Shown here in pieces: positions 9,501 to 18,250 of a stretch of 64,000 nucleotides of DNA. Source of the stretch: Sphingobacteriales bacterium 16-39-50 (GTDB taxonomy: Bacteria; Bacteroidota; Bacteroidia; Sphingobacteriales; Sphingobacteriaceae); the NCBI GenBank assembly GCA_002257025.1, contig NCHA01000010.1, positions 62,001-126,000 on the forward strand. The letters run 5' to 3'. Every line of letters starts with the position of its first letter. Positions within the stretch are counted from its first letter, which is position 1. The notes below the pieces were generated by a model. It had not been told where the DNA came from, made no database searches, and saw only the letters and a program-made list of their open reading frames with translations. The position numbers and the translations under genes are program-made.

Positions 9501-11445
9501 GGAACTTATGATCAAGACAGCTAAAGATAACCTTGTTTGGATCAGGTGTATCGGTAAAGGCGAGTTTATTGGGGATGAATGTGTCCGGATTTTCGGTTCC
9601 TATCAGAATATCAATCAAAGAAAAGTCGCAGAACTCGAATTTAAAAAGTTATTTCAAGAAAAGACCAATATTATTGAAAGTATTGCAGATGCGTTTTTTA
9701 CTCTGGATCGCAATTTTATTGTTACCTATTGGAATAGGGCTGCAGAAGATTTAATTGGGGTAAAACGTGAGAATTTGGTAGGAAATTGTCTTTGGGAGGT
9801 GTTCCCAGAGGCTGTAAATCTGCCTTCATACAGAAATTATTATAAAGTTCTGGAAACGGGGCAGCCGCTAAGTTTCGAGGATTTTTATGGCATCTGGCTC
9901 GAAGTAAATGCCTACCCCAGTGAAGAAGGTTTGACGGTATTTTTCAGGGATATCTCTTTTAGAAAAGAAGCTGAAGAGCAATTAAAACTTGCTTATGAAG
10001 AGCGTAATCAGATTCTTGAAAGCATTGGGGATGCTTTCTTTGCGGTGGATCGCGAATGGAAGGTGACTTACTGGAACCGTATGGCTGAAGAAGTATTAAT
10101 GAAACCCAAAGAGGAAATTTTAGGAAAATATTTGTGGGCGGAATATGGAGATGCAATTGATACAGATTTTTACAGAATGTACCATAAGGCCGCAGAAACC
10201 GGTCAGTCCATTGCTTTTGAAGAGTATTATGCAACACATGGAAAGTGGTTTGAGGTGACCGTTTACCCATCAGCCAATGGGCTATCTGTTTATTTCAAGG
10301 ATATTACTTTCCGTAAGGAGATTGATTCCCGCATACTGGAGGCAAATGAGCGTTTTGAGAAAGTCGCAGAGGCTACGAATGAAGCAATTTGGGACTGGAA
10401 TATAGTAGACAATACGATTTTCAGGGGTAAAGGCTTCTCAACATTATTCGGTTTGGATAGTACCGGAACAAATCTTGATTTGGAAGCATGGTCTGATCAT
10501 ATAATTTCAGAAGATCGGGACCGTGTACTCTCCACAATTAATTCTGCCATTAATGATCCGGATATTAGAATTTGGGAGGAAGAGTATCGCTATGAAATGG
10601 GAGATGGTAACCAGGCTTATGTACTCGACAGGGGAATTGTGATTCGTGATAAGTGGGGTAAGCCAATCAGAATGGTGGGTGCGATGCAGGATATATCTTA
10701 TCGCAAGGAACATGAACAGCATCTTAGAACCTTAAATGCAGCATTAAGCAAGAATATTGCAGAACTGGAAATTGCCAATGAGGAACTAGAACAGTTTGCT
10801 TTTATCACCTCGCATGATTTACAGGAGCCATTACGCATGATCACGAGTTTTCTGAATCAATTGGAGCGTAAGTATTCAGATAAATTAGATGATAAGGCAC
10901 GACAATATATTGGTTTTGCTACAGATGGTGCCGTAAGAATGAAACAAATTATTTTGGATCTTCTGGAGTTTTCTCGGGCAGGTAAATTGAATGAGAATAA
11001 GAAACAGGTTAATCTGGAGGAACTCATGAATCAATATAAATTATTACGCTCAAGACTTATTCATGAGAAATCTGTGAAACTGACTCATGATAAACTCCCG
11101 GTTATTTCAGCTTTTTCAGTACCGCTAACTCAAACAATTCATTGTCTGTTGGACAATGCAATTAAATATTCTAAAGAATCAGAGAAACCAATTATTTGTA
11201 TGAGCGTATTAGATGAGAGGAAGCACTGGATTTTCTCAGTAAAAGATAATGGAATTGGAATTGAGGCGGAGTATTTCGAGAAAATTTTCGTTATATTCCA
11301 GAGACTGCACAACAGAAGTGAATATAGTGGAACTGGAATGGGGCTTGCAATCGTAAAGAAAAATGTGGAAAGCTGGGGAGGAAAAGTTTGGTTGGAATCA
11401 GAAAAGGAAGTGGGTAGCACTTTTTATTTTACTGTACCTAAATAA
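6544..11445 (+). CDS. Giant cytosolic multi-PAS/GAF sensor histidine kinase
   Basis: A 1633-aa kinase with no signal peptide or membrane helix. By eye it has about ten PAS units: three N-terminal ones (about 1-120, 130-255, 258-380), one GAF domain (about 382-545), seven more PAS units (about 545-1395), then a short coiled coil, HisKA with His1424 (FITSHDLQEPLR) and a HATPase domain (LLDNAIKYSK, DNGIGI, GTGMGLAIV). Several PAS units keep the typical WSDEIYRIWG and WNRAAEDLIG signatures; two adjacent ones (about 1035-1260) are close duplicates. The SHDLQEPLR box is that of phytochrome-like kinases. It ends 14 bp before an Rcp1-like receiver, its likely phosphate acceptor. Many PAS domains imply integration of several intracellular cues; ligands are unknown. 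Confidence 0.94.
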   Translation: MEKEAANYNNLFLYSPIPKWVYDINTFEILDVNKAAIKHYGYSRKEFLNMTIRDLRPQPEIPKMFEAHRKSKGRKGNFYIGKFTHLKKNKDKILVEIHGHKVSFKGHESIMVVCIDVTEKDRQWDELKNSEKRLQAASQIAQLGYWRFEMDSGKLIWSDEIYRIWGVQKDKFESSFDYFFSTIHPDDREEFTRKQEFLYSGTENLDFVHRIIMPDKSVKWVHEIGRMERDEAGNMLAVEGTVQDITAQKTEEQRLKLLESVITNTHDAVLITEAEPTEGRGRLIVYVNEAFCKMTGYTSEEVVGKSPEILQGPKSDFNELKRLSKALDKWETCEISTINYKKSGEEFWINFTVSPIANEKGYYTHWIAIERDITEKKNRELEQNLLSRISRIFNEEKGLSDAAQKLCSAIAEFGEFDFVELWIPNLENTFIQLISYKDCSTAATEFYRLTEHVKHFEIGDGMPGLVWKTKKTITWTSKETTTIFIRTQEAKKAGISSLIAAPLLFNDAVVGVLKLGSQKEITQLNKYLKILPRLELFIGSEINRKSLETNLNHLFEAIPDIISLADFQGRFLKMNKAGCELLGYSEEEILFHNFNEFVHPDDTEITVREIQKLKEGKTSLNFENRFITKKGEILWLSWIGVSDIQEGVIYSSAKNVTKERKLSELNRQASSLARIGSWEIDVVNAKLFWSDMLHNIHETDPVSFMPNLENGINFYRKDFQEIVRKSVDSCISEGTSFNYEAAIITAKNKERWIHAIGYSEFVDGKCVRVFGSFQDISQFKETEAKLKYITDDLPGVVFQYMIYPDGTDALHTVSKACEKIWMLTQEECYQDNNLIWKQIKAGGDFDRVLADIQYSVKNMSQWHSRWRNILPDGSIRWHEGYGTPYVLPDKTIVFNSMIFDITVEEKAKVLYDETSKLALVGSWEVSLKNNSVDTLYWSPMVRQILELPADYNPGPTGGFEFYVPESKEQIYLAFENLINRKIPFDLELMIKTAKDNLVWIRCIGKGEFIGDECVRIFGSYQNINQRKVAELEFKKLFQEKTNIIESIADAFFTLDRNFIVTYWNRAAEDLIGVKRENLVGNCLWEVFPEAVNLPSYRNYYKVLETGQPLSFEDFYGIWLEVNAYPSEEGLTVFFRDISFRKEAEEQLKLAYEERNQILESIGDAFFAVDREWKVTYWNRMAEEVLMKPKEEILGKYLWAEYGDAIDTDFYRMYHKAAETGQSIAFEEYYATHGKWFEVTVYPSANGLSVYFKDITFRKEIDSRILEANERFEKVAEATNEAIWDWNIVDNTIFRGKGFSTLFGLDSTGTNLDLEAWSDHIISEDRDRVLSTINSAINDPDIRIWEEEYRYEMGDGNQAYVLDRGIVIRDKWGKPIRMVGAMQDISYRKEHEQHLRTLNAALSKNIAELEIANEELEQFAFITSHDLQEPLRMITSFLNQLERKYSDKLDDKARQYIGFATDGAVRMKQIILDLLEFSRAGKLNENKKQVNLEELMNQYKLLRSRLIHEKSVKLTHDKLPVISAFSVPLTQTIHCLLDNAIKYSKESEKPIICMSVLDERKHWIFSVKDNGIGIEAEYFEKIFVIFQRLHNRSEYSGTGMGLAIVKKNVESWGGKVWLESEKEVGSTFYFTVPK

Positions 11446-11459
11446 AAATCTGAAAGAAA

Positions 11460-11882
11460 ATGAAGCCGATTCATATACTATTAGTTGAAGATAATCAAGG
11501 AGATATCCTTTTAATTTTAGACGCTTTTGAAGAGGGAAAGATTACTAACCAGACTACGGTTATTAAGGATGGGAAATCTGCAATTGATTTTTTGGCAGAC
11601 AACTTGAATTCAGGAAAATTGCCTGATTTGGTTATGCTTGATGTTAATCTTCCTAAAAAAAATGGACACGAAGTTCTCAGTTATATTAAAACGAGTGAAC
11701 ATTTAAAAAGTTTACCGGTAATTATGCTTACAACATCATCCTCTCCCCGGGATATTAAACTTTCCTATCAAAACCATGCTAATTGCTATATAACTAAGCC
11801 AGTAGGGGCTGCAGACTTTATGGATGCAATAAATAAAATAGAGGACTTCTGGATCAATATTGTGCAATTACCTAAACATTGA
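11460..11882 (+). CDS. Rcp1-like single-domain response regulator
   Basis: A 140-aa receiver. Near the N-terminus is LLVEDNQGD; the phospho-Asp is in LVMLDVNLP; the switch Thr in VIMLTTS and the Lys in YITKPV are present; and the tail (IEDFWINIVQLPKH) is characteristic of Rcp1-type partners. It begins 14 bp after the giant kinase and its stop codon is 2 bp before the next gene's ATG, so kinase, receiver and relay protein form one operon. No output domain is present. Confidence 0.92.
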   Translation: MKPIHILLVEDNQGDILLILDAFEEGKITNQTTVIKDGKSAIDFLADNLNSGKLPDLVMLDVNLPKKNGHEVLSYIKTSEHLKSLPVIMLTTSSSPRDIKLSYQNHANCYITKPVGAADFMDAINKIEDFWINIVQLPKH

Positions 11883-11884
11883 AT

Positions 11885-12931
11885 ATGCCTTTCTTAAAAG
11901 ACATAAAGCCCTATCGGATTTTAGTTGTAGAGGATAATCCAGGTGATTTCACGTTGGTAGAGGATTATATCCTGGAGTATCTAACCAGCCCGGAAATTGT
12001 TAATTCCCGTGATTTTAATCAGACAAAAGAGCTTTTGACCAGTAAAGATTCAAATTCTTTTGATATTATTTTTTTAGATCTCAGCCTCCCTGATAAAGAT
12101 GGAGCAGATTTAATCAGAGAAATGCTCCTTATTTGCGGAGGCTGTCCAATAGTGGTACTGACCGGCTTTTCTGATGTGAATTTTAGTGTGAAGTCCCTTG
12201 CAATGGGTATAACCGATTATCTGTTAAAAGATGATCTGAATCCGATGTCCATTTATAAAAGTATCATCTATAATATTGAAAGAAAGAAGACTTTGCTGGA
12301 TATGCAGGAATCAGAGAAAAGGTATAGTGATCTTTTTCATCTCAATCCCGAACCAATGTGGGTATTTGATGCTGAGACATTTCGGTTTTTGGATGTCAAT
12401 AATGCAGCAATAGAAAGTTATGGCTATAGTTTTGATGAGTTTATGTCTATGACACTTAAGGATATCAGGCCGGCTGAGGATTTGCCAACTTTAAACATGG
12501 CCATTGAATTGGGCAAAAATAATCATAATAATGGGTGGTTAATGAATAAATTCAGACACCTGAAAAAAAATGGTGAAATCATCATTGTCGAAATAAATAG
12601 TAATGCTATAAGGTTTAAAGGCAGAGAAGCTAAATTGATTTTAGCGCATAATGTTACCGATAGGGTAAACTATATAAAGGCAATTGAAGAGCAGAACCAG
12701 AAGCTTAGCGAAATTTCATGGATGCAGTCGCATGTGGTGAGAGCCCCAATTGCTCGACTGATGGGTTTGATAGATCTGATTAAACATCCCAACAGCACAG
12801 AAGAACTAAAAGAGGAGCTATTAGGATATATCCTCATCTCCGCACATGAGTTGGATCAGATAGTGCGGGATATTACCAGTAAGGCTGAAGAAATAGGCCC
12901 TTATCTTAACAGTTTGAGGGATGAATCCTGA
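11885..12931 (+). CDS. Receiver-PAS-DHp protein lacking an ATPase domain
   Basis: A 348-aa protein from the ATG at 11885; a TTG at 11879 would add two residues and overlap the upstream gene, so ATG is preferred. Domain order: receiver (IFLDLSLPDKDG holds the phospho-Asp), one PAS domain (SDLFHLNPEPMWVFDAETFRFLDV is its start), then a helical hairpin resembling a HisKA/DHp domain: ISWMQSHVVRAPIARLMGLI with His283. The chain ends about 65 residues after this histidine, with no HATPase N, G1 or G2 box. It therefore cannot autophosphorylate. Receiver plus dimeric His-bearing hairpin suggests a Spo0B/HPt-like phosphotransfer role (inference). Such truncated forms are known in Bacteroidota. Confidence 0.85.
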   Translation: MPFLKDIKPYRILVVEDNPGDFTLVEDYILEYLTSPEIVNSRDFNQTKELLTSKDSNSFDIIFLDLSLPDKDGADLIREMLLICGGCPIVVLTGFSDVNFSVKSLAMGITDYLLKDDLNPMSIYKSIIYNIERKKTLLDMQESEKRYSDLFHLNPEPMWVFDAETFRFLDVNNAAIESYGYSFDEFMSMTLKDIRPAEDLPTLNMAIELGKNNHNNGWLMNKFRHLKKNGEIIIVEINSNAIRFKGREAKLILAHNVTDRVNYIKAIEEQNQKLSEISWMQSHVVRAPIARLMGLIDLIKHPNSTEELKEELLGYILISAHELDQIVRDITSKAEEIGPYLNSLRDES

Positions 12932-13399
12932 ACCAAGGTTAAGAATTACGTCTTTAACATTACTAAACTGCCCGATATTTTTCTGTAGCTCAATCCAATA
13001 ATCAGATGAACCGGATTTTAAACCCACTTTAATTTGTTCTGTATCATTCGAAATCTTTCAATCATATAATTAATGCCAAAGACCATCGAACTCAATCACC
13101 GCAATCTAATTTTCTATTCATCTCTCAAAATTGAAATATCCCCTTCGGTTTTTAATTAAACTTTTATGTCATATTAATTTAACCTGAGATCAAAAATGGC
13201 ATTTGCCAGTATTGGTTTCTTGTATTTATAATATATTGAATATCAATAATATAAATTAATTTTTATTATATTTTTGATAGTTCAGACAGTCTTGTAATAA
13301 TTCTGTTAATATCATAATGAGAACACTTTCCTAATACAGGCTTAATAACCTGACTGGACTTTTGGCGCTATGTTATTTATACACCTAAGTCCAAATTTT
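12932..13399. other. Intergenic region before the SusC gene
   Basis: No gene found. The second half (13200-13310) is very AT-rich with overlapping short inverted repeats around ATATTGAATATCAAT, as expected for a promoter region. No clear TAnnTTTG element was found. No terminator with a strong stem was seen after the signalling operon. Confidence 0.4.
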
Positions 13400-16300
13400 A
13401 TGAAAAAACAATACCTGCATTTATTTTGTAAAACCCTGATTTTATTGATCACCTTTTCTTTTCTGAATTTTCAGGAAAAGGCTTTTTCTCAGACGCAAAT
13501 TACAGGAAGAGTATTAGACGCCACAAATGAACCGATTCCAGGTGTTAGCATCCGCTTAAAAGGAACAACAAATGGAGCTTCAACAAATGTTAACGGAGAA
13601 TTTAAACTGAGTATTCCTCAAAACCAGGGTGTTCTGGTTATTTCTTCCATAGGTTTTACTACCCTTGAAATTCCATTGGATAACAGAAGAGAATATCTTG
13701 TGACTCTTGTTGAAGACAATAAGTTCTTGAGCGAGGTAGTCGTTACTGCACTGGGCATCAAGAGAGAAGAAAAATCACTTGGATTCGCAGCTCAAACGAT
13801 TACAGCCGATGCGGTTGTTGACGCCAAAACTAATAATTGGATAAATTCACTTTCCGGTAAGGTTGCGGGTTTAAATATTCAGGGTACAGGTGCTGGACCA
13901 ATGGGTTCATCAAGAATCACACTCAGGGGTGAATCTTCATTGAATCTGGATAATAACCAGGCATTAATTGTTGTGGATGGTGTACCAATCAGCAGCAGGA
14001 TAACAGGAACCGGATTTAATTCACACCTTTCTCAGGATGCTCCGGTTGATTATGGTTCAGGAGTTTCAGATATTAACCCTGATGATATAGAAACTGTAAC
14101 TGTACTAAAAGGACCGGGTGCAACAGCTTTATATGGTAGTCGTGCAGCAGGTGGCGTTATCATTATTACGACCAAAAGCGGTGAACGCAAAGGCAATGGA
14201 TTGGGAGTTACTTTTAATTCCAACTTTAATATTGAACAGGTTAACCGCTGGCCTGATTATCAGTTTGAATATGGTGAAGGAAGAACAAGTGCATATTACT
14301 CCTATTTAGATAGCCCTGATGGTATTAATACAAGTACAACTGTAGCAGCAGGAAGAGCCTGGGGGCCAAAATTTGAGGGTCAGAGCTATTATCAATATGA
14401 TCCGAATACTCCGGGAAATAAGCCTACCCAAAAAACACCGTGGGTTGCTCATGATGATTATATCTCTGGATATTTCCAAACTGGCAACACCGTGTCAAAC
14501 AGTTTATCTATAGACGGTGGAACTGATAAAAGTTCTGCCCGACTTTCTATTACTCATTTAAAAAATAAATGGATTATACCTAATACCGGTTTCGAAAGAT
14601 TGAATGCTGCATTATCCTTCAACCAAAAGGTTTCTGATAAATTAAAAATAACCGGAAGAGCTAACTATTCTAATAAGAAGAGTGATAATCTCCCAATGGC
14701 CGGGTATAATAATCAGACATTGATGTATTTCCTGATTATTGGTACAACTCCAAACATCAGGCCTGAATGGTTCAAGCCCTACTGGCAGCCCGGTTTGGAA
14801 AATGTTCGTCAAAAAAATCCATTCAATCCCGGACCGGATAACCCTTATTTAGCAATGTATGAAATGCTGAATAAAATGAATAAAAACGGACTGATTGGAA
14901 ATGTTTCTGCTACTTATGAGATTTCAAAAAAGTTTGATCTTTTGCTCAGAACAGGGGTAGATATGTCAAATGAATTTCGCTCACAGCAAAGGCCATTTAG
15001 TATGACGAGATACCCAAGAGGGATGTATCGCGAACAGAATGTGTTTTCATATGAATCAAACACTGATTTATTACTTTCATACAGGGACAAAATTTCTACA
15101 AAATTTTCTATCAGTGCGAGTGCCGGTGCAAATACTATGATTCAGCAGTATGATTTTGCCGGTGTTTATGCCGATCAACTTGCTCAACCGGGTGTTTATC
15201 AGATTTCCAATAGCTTGGATCAGGCAGTAGTTGATCCTTCCAGAACAAAAAAGTCAATAAACAGTGTTTATGGTAGCACACAAATTGCATTCGAAGAAAA
15301 GATATTTTTGGATCTGACAGGAAGAAATGACTGGTCAAGTACTTTACCCTTTAAAAACAATTCTTTCTTTTATCCATCTGTAAGTTCAAGCTTTATTCTT
15401 GATGAGATTTTTGAACTTCCAAAGGCAATCACCTTTTCTAAATTCAGAGCTTCCTGGGCGCAGGTAGGTAATGATACCAGACCTTATCAAACTGCCAGGT
15501 ATTATGATCGTATTTACGGCAATTCATTTACAAATCCCAGTCAGCTATTCAATGCAGAATTGAAGCCTGAGATTACAGCAAGTTATGAGTTTGGCTTAGA
15601 TATGCGTTTTTTAAACAACAGAGTAGGTTTTGATATCGCCTATTACAATAATAATAGTCGAAACCAAATCTTATCCATTCCATTAGACCCGGTTACTGGG
15701 TTTTCTACTGCACTAATTAATGCCGGTTTGATCAATAGTAAAGGCTGGGAAGTTCAATTAAATGGTAAACCAATTTCAAAGGAAAAATTCTCATGGAATA
15801 CGACAATACTTTGGAATAGAAATCGCAGTTACGTAAAGGAATTGACAGAAGGTTTAACTAATCAGATTATCTACCGGCACAATACCAATGTGTCTATTGA
15901 GGCACGGGTTGGTGGATTAATGGGTGATATGTATGGAACTGGATTTCAGCGTTCTCCGGATGGTCAGATCATCTATAATTCTGCCAATGGCTTGCCTGCC
16001 CCGCTTGATCCTGTTGCCCGTAAAATGGGAAATGCTTTTGCCGATTGGAAAGGTAGTTTAATGAATGAATTCAGATATAAAAATATAAATCTGAGTATTT
16101 TATTGGATGGACAGTATGGTGGAGAAATGTATTCCCAAACCAATCACAAAAACAATACCCTGGGCAAAACAAGAGTGACTTTACCTGGTCGTGATGGTGG
16201 AATTGTTGGACAAGGAGTTGTAAAACTTGCAGATGGTTCATTCGTTCCTAATACAAAAATTGCCCAAGCCAGCGCTTATTATGATAACTACTATCAGATC

Positions 16301-16573
16301 AGAAATGCTGAAACTAACATCTTCGATGCTTCTTTCTTGAAGATAAGGGAAGTAAGGTTGGAGTTTGGCCTGCCTGCTAATTTACTTAGAAAACTAGGTG
16401 TTCAAAAAACCTCCATTGCAATTTGGGGTAGGGATTTATTCAACTTTACCAAATTTCCTGGATTCGATCCCGAAGGTGGCAATTTGAATAACGGTACTTT
16501 AACTCCGGGAGTAGAGTTAACCCAGTTTCCATCTAACCGATTGGTTGGTACTAACCTAAGCTTTAAGTTTTAA
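13400..16573 (+). CDS. SusC/RagA-family TonB-dependent outer-membrane transporter
   Basis: A 1057-aa protein from the ATG at 13400; an in-frame ATG at 13370 would add ten residues before a normal signal peptide (MKKQYLHLFCKTLILLITFS..KAFSQ), so the later start is preferred. A carboxypeptidase-like/CNA beta domain follows (ITGRVLDATNEPIPGVSIRLKGT). The plug domain contains RITLRGESSLN and ALIVVDGVP, with VLKGPGATALYGSRAAGGVIIITTK, the hallmark of SusC proteins. The 22-strand barrel ends in the aromatic NLSFKF. SusC forms the barrel beneath a SusD lid and imports oligomers powered by TonB. The partner SusD gene starts 28 bp downstream. No extracytoplasmic-sigma/anti-sigma pair is adjacent. The substrate is unknown. 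Confidence 0.95.
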   Translation: MKKQYLHLFCKTLILLITFSFLNFQEKAFSQTQITGRVLDATNEPIPGVSIRLKGTTNGASTNVNGEFKLSIPQNQGVLVISSIGFTTLEIPLDNRREYLVTLVEDNKFLSEVVVTALGIKREEKSLGFAAQTITADAVVDAKTNNWINSLSGKVAGLNIQGTGAGPMGSSRITLRGESSLNLDNNQALIVVDGVPISSRITGTGFNSHLSQDAPVDYGSGVSDINPDDIETVTVLKGPGATALYGSRAAGGVIIITTKSGERKGNGLGVTFNSNFNIEQVNRWPDYQFEYGEGRTSAYYSYLDSPDGINTSTTVAAGRAWGPKFEGQSYYQYDPNTPGNKPTQKTPWVAHDDYISGYFQTGNTVSNSLSIDGGTDKSSARLSITHLKNKWIIPNTGFERLNAALSFNQKVSDKLKITGRANYSNKKSDNLPMAGYNNQTLMYFLIIGTTPNIRPEWFKPYWQPGLENVRQKNPFNPGPDNPYLAMYEMLNKMNKNGLIGNVSATYEISKKFDLLLRTGVDMSNEFRSQQRPFSMTRYPRGMYREQNVFSYESNTDLLLSYRDKISTKFSISASAGANTMIQQYDFAGVYADQLAQPGVYQISNSLDQAVVDPSRTKKSINSVYGSTQIAFEEKIFLDLTGRNDWSSTLPFKNNSFFYPSVSSSFILDEIFELPKAITFSKFRASWAQVGNDTRPYQTARYYDRIYGNSFTNPSQLFNAELKPEITASYEFGLDMRFLNNRVGFDIAYYNNNSRNQILSIPLDPVTGFSTALINAGLINSKGWEVQLNGKPISKEKFSWNTTILWNRNRSYVKELTEGLTNQIIYRHNTNVSIEARVGGLMGDMYGTGFQRSPDGQIIYNSANGLPAPLDPVARKMGNAFADWKGSLMNEFRYKNINLSILLDGQYGGEMYSQTNHKNNTLGKTRVTLPGRDGGIVGQGVVKLADGSFVPNTKIAQASAYYDNYYQIRNAETNIFDASFLKIREVRLEFGLPANLLRKLGVQKTSIAIWGRDLFNFTKFPGFDPEGGNLNNGTLTPGVELTQFPSNRLVGTNLSFKF

Positions 16574-16601
16574 TCTCATTTGTTTTTATAATTCAACAAA
16601 C

Positions 16602-18086
16602 ATGAAATTTTCAATTAAAATACTTTCCGTAATACTTTTAGTATTCACTTCCCTCTTATCCTGTACAGATAATTTCGAGGAATTAAATATCGATCCTAAC
16701 CGACCGAAGGATGTCACGCCCGGGATCTTATTAGGACAGATGCAATATCGTATTGTCAATAGTTCCATTCAGTCTTCCCGAAGTTTTACTCATGAACTGA
16801 TGCAGGTTCATGCTCCAAGATCCAGTACGAGCGGACAGGGTTTACATCGCTATGTTGTTACTCCGGGTCAGGCAGTATGGTCTGCATTTTATGATCGCTT
16901 AACTGATGTCGAAGATATTTATAAGATCTCAGATCAGCTAAAAGAGAACAATTACAAGGCAATTGCTTTGGTTTATAAAAGCTGGGCTTATTCAATTCTA
17001 ACTGATTTGTATGGTGATGTTCCTTATTCACAGGCAATTAAGGCTTCTGAAGGAAATTTTTCACCAGCTTTTGATAAGCAAAAAGATATTTATGTACAGA
17101 TCTTAAAGGATCTGGAAACAGCAAATACGTTATTTGATGATACCAAAGCTCTGACCTACGGGGGCGATATGGTTTATAATGCCAATGTATTAACAGGAAG
17201 CAAAAATATTGGAATTCAAAAATGGAAGAAATTTGCGAACTCGCTAAGATTGAGATTATTGCTTAGGATTTCAAAGCGTGAAGGTGAAATAAATGTTAAC
17301 CAGCAGATTAATTCAATTCTGGCTAATGCTACCACTAATCCGGTGTTTACAGCGAATGCAGATGATGCTATTTTCAGATATCCGGGTACATATCCTTATT
17401 TTAATCCCTACTATCAGGCACGTACTTTAGACTGGAGAGAGGGAACTTATTTCACTAAGTTCTTTCTTAATCACATGAATAATGTAAACGACCCAAGAAG
17501 GACAATTTGGGCAATTCCCGTTACAGTAAATGGGCAAAGCGTTTATCAGGGAATTGAAAGTGGTTATCCAACTAGTTTAGAATATATAGTGGGTCGGAAT
17601 TCAAGTTATCCGGATGCATTAAAAACATCACCGCTTCTGGGAGTAATGATGACTTATTCTGAGGTTGAGTTTATTAAAGCTGAGTTAGCATTAAAAGGAT
17701 ACAATACCGGGAAAACAGCCAAGGCGCATTATGAGTCGGGTATAACGGCTTCCATGGTTCAATGGGGTGCAAGTATGCCGGCTGGATTTTTGAATACGGT
17801 GGGTATAGCATATAATTCTACCGGTACTACAGCTCAGCAACTGGAGCAAATCATACTGCAAAAATATTATGCTTACTTTTTTGTAGACTATCAATCATGG
17901 TTTGAAAAACGCCGTACGGGTTATCCTGTTCTACCACGTGGGACCGGTATTCCGGCCGAGAATATATTTCCATCACGAGTGCCATATCCTACTTATTTAC
18001 AATCCCTAAATTCAAGTAATCTTCAGGCTGCGGTTGCATCCATGGGTGGAGATAACAGTAATGTAAAGGTTTGGTGGGAGAAATAG
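16602..18086 (+). CDS. SusD/RagB-family nutrient-binding lipoprotein
   Basis: A 494-aa lipoprotein with the signal MKFSIKILSVILLVFTSLLSC; Cys21 is the lipidation site. NFEELNIDPNRPKDVTPG and ALVYKSWAYSILTDLYGDVPYSQA are typical of the SusD subgroup often annotated as SusD/RagB outer-membrane lipoprotein (SusD-like family 2), which is built of TPR-like helices. LLGVMMTYSEVEFIKAELALKG and the C-terminal YFVDYQSWFEKRRTGYP fit that subgroup. It caps the SusC barrel at the cell surface and captures substrate. It is cotranscribed with the SusC gene (28-bp gap). Substrate classes of this subgroup go beyond glycans, including peptides and other oligomers. Confidence 0.93.
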   Translation: MKFSIKILSVILLVFTSLLSCTDNFEELNIDPNRPKDVTPGILLGQMQYRIVNSSIQSSRSFTHELMQVHAPRSSTSGQGLHRYVVTPGQAVWSAFYDRLTDVEDIYKISDQLKENNYKAIALVYKSWAYSILTDLYGDVPYSQAIKASEGNFSPAFDKQKDIYVQILKDLETANTLFDDTKALTYGGDMVYNANVLTGSKNIGIQKWKKFANSLRLRLLLRISKREGEINVNQQINSILANATTNPVFTANADDAIFRYPGTYPYFNPYYQARTLDWREGTYFTKFFLNHMNNVNDPRRTIWAIPVTVNGQSVYQGIESGYPTSLEYIVGRNSSYPDALKTSPLLGVMMTYSEVEFIKAELALKGYNTGKTAKAHYESGITASMVQWGASMPAGFLNTVGIAYNSTGTTAQQLEQIILQKYYAYFFVDYQSWFEKRRTGYPVLPRGTGIPAENIFPSRVPYPTYLQSLNSSNLQAAVASMGGDNSNVKVWWEK

Positions 18087-18098
18087 TATATTCATTGG

Positions 18099-18126
18099 GG
18101 GAATAGGAAATAGGGAATAGGAAATG
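18099..18126. repeat. Degenerate heptamer tandem repeat (GGRAATA family)
   Basis: Four units: GGGAATA, GGAAATA, GGGAATA, GGAAATG. It begins 12 bp after the SusD stop codon. The rest of the 164-bp gap shows nothing recognisable. Confidence 0.75.
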
Positions 18127-18250
18127 GGTGCCAGATAATTATTGGGTGGGAAATTGATAAATTCGTTTAAGTTAAAACTTCAGGAATATAAATACTCCAG
18201 AATAAATAGATTAATATCAGTCCTGCACATGCGGGAATTAAATTAAAAGA

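Noticed and set aside
11879..11884. TTG start of the receiver-PAS-DHp protein
   Set aside because: It overlaps the previous gene and adds two residues only; ATG at 11885 is the natural start.
13235..13250. ATATTGAATATCAAT shared with the region near 29815
   Set aside because: A 15-bp AT-rich word can recur by chance in such DNA; without further copies or matched positions it is not a supported site.
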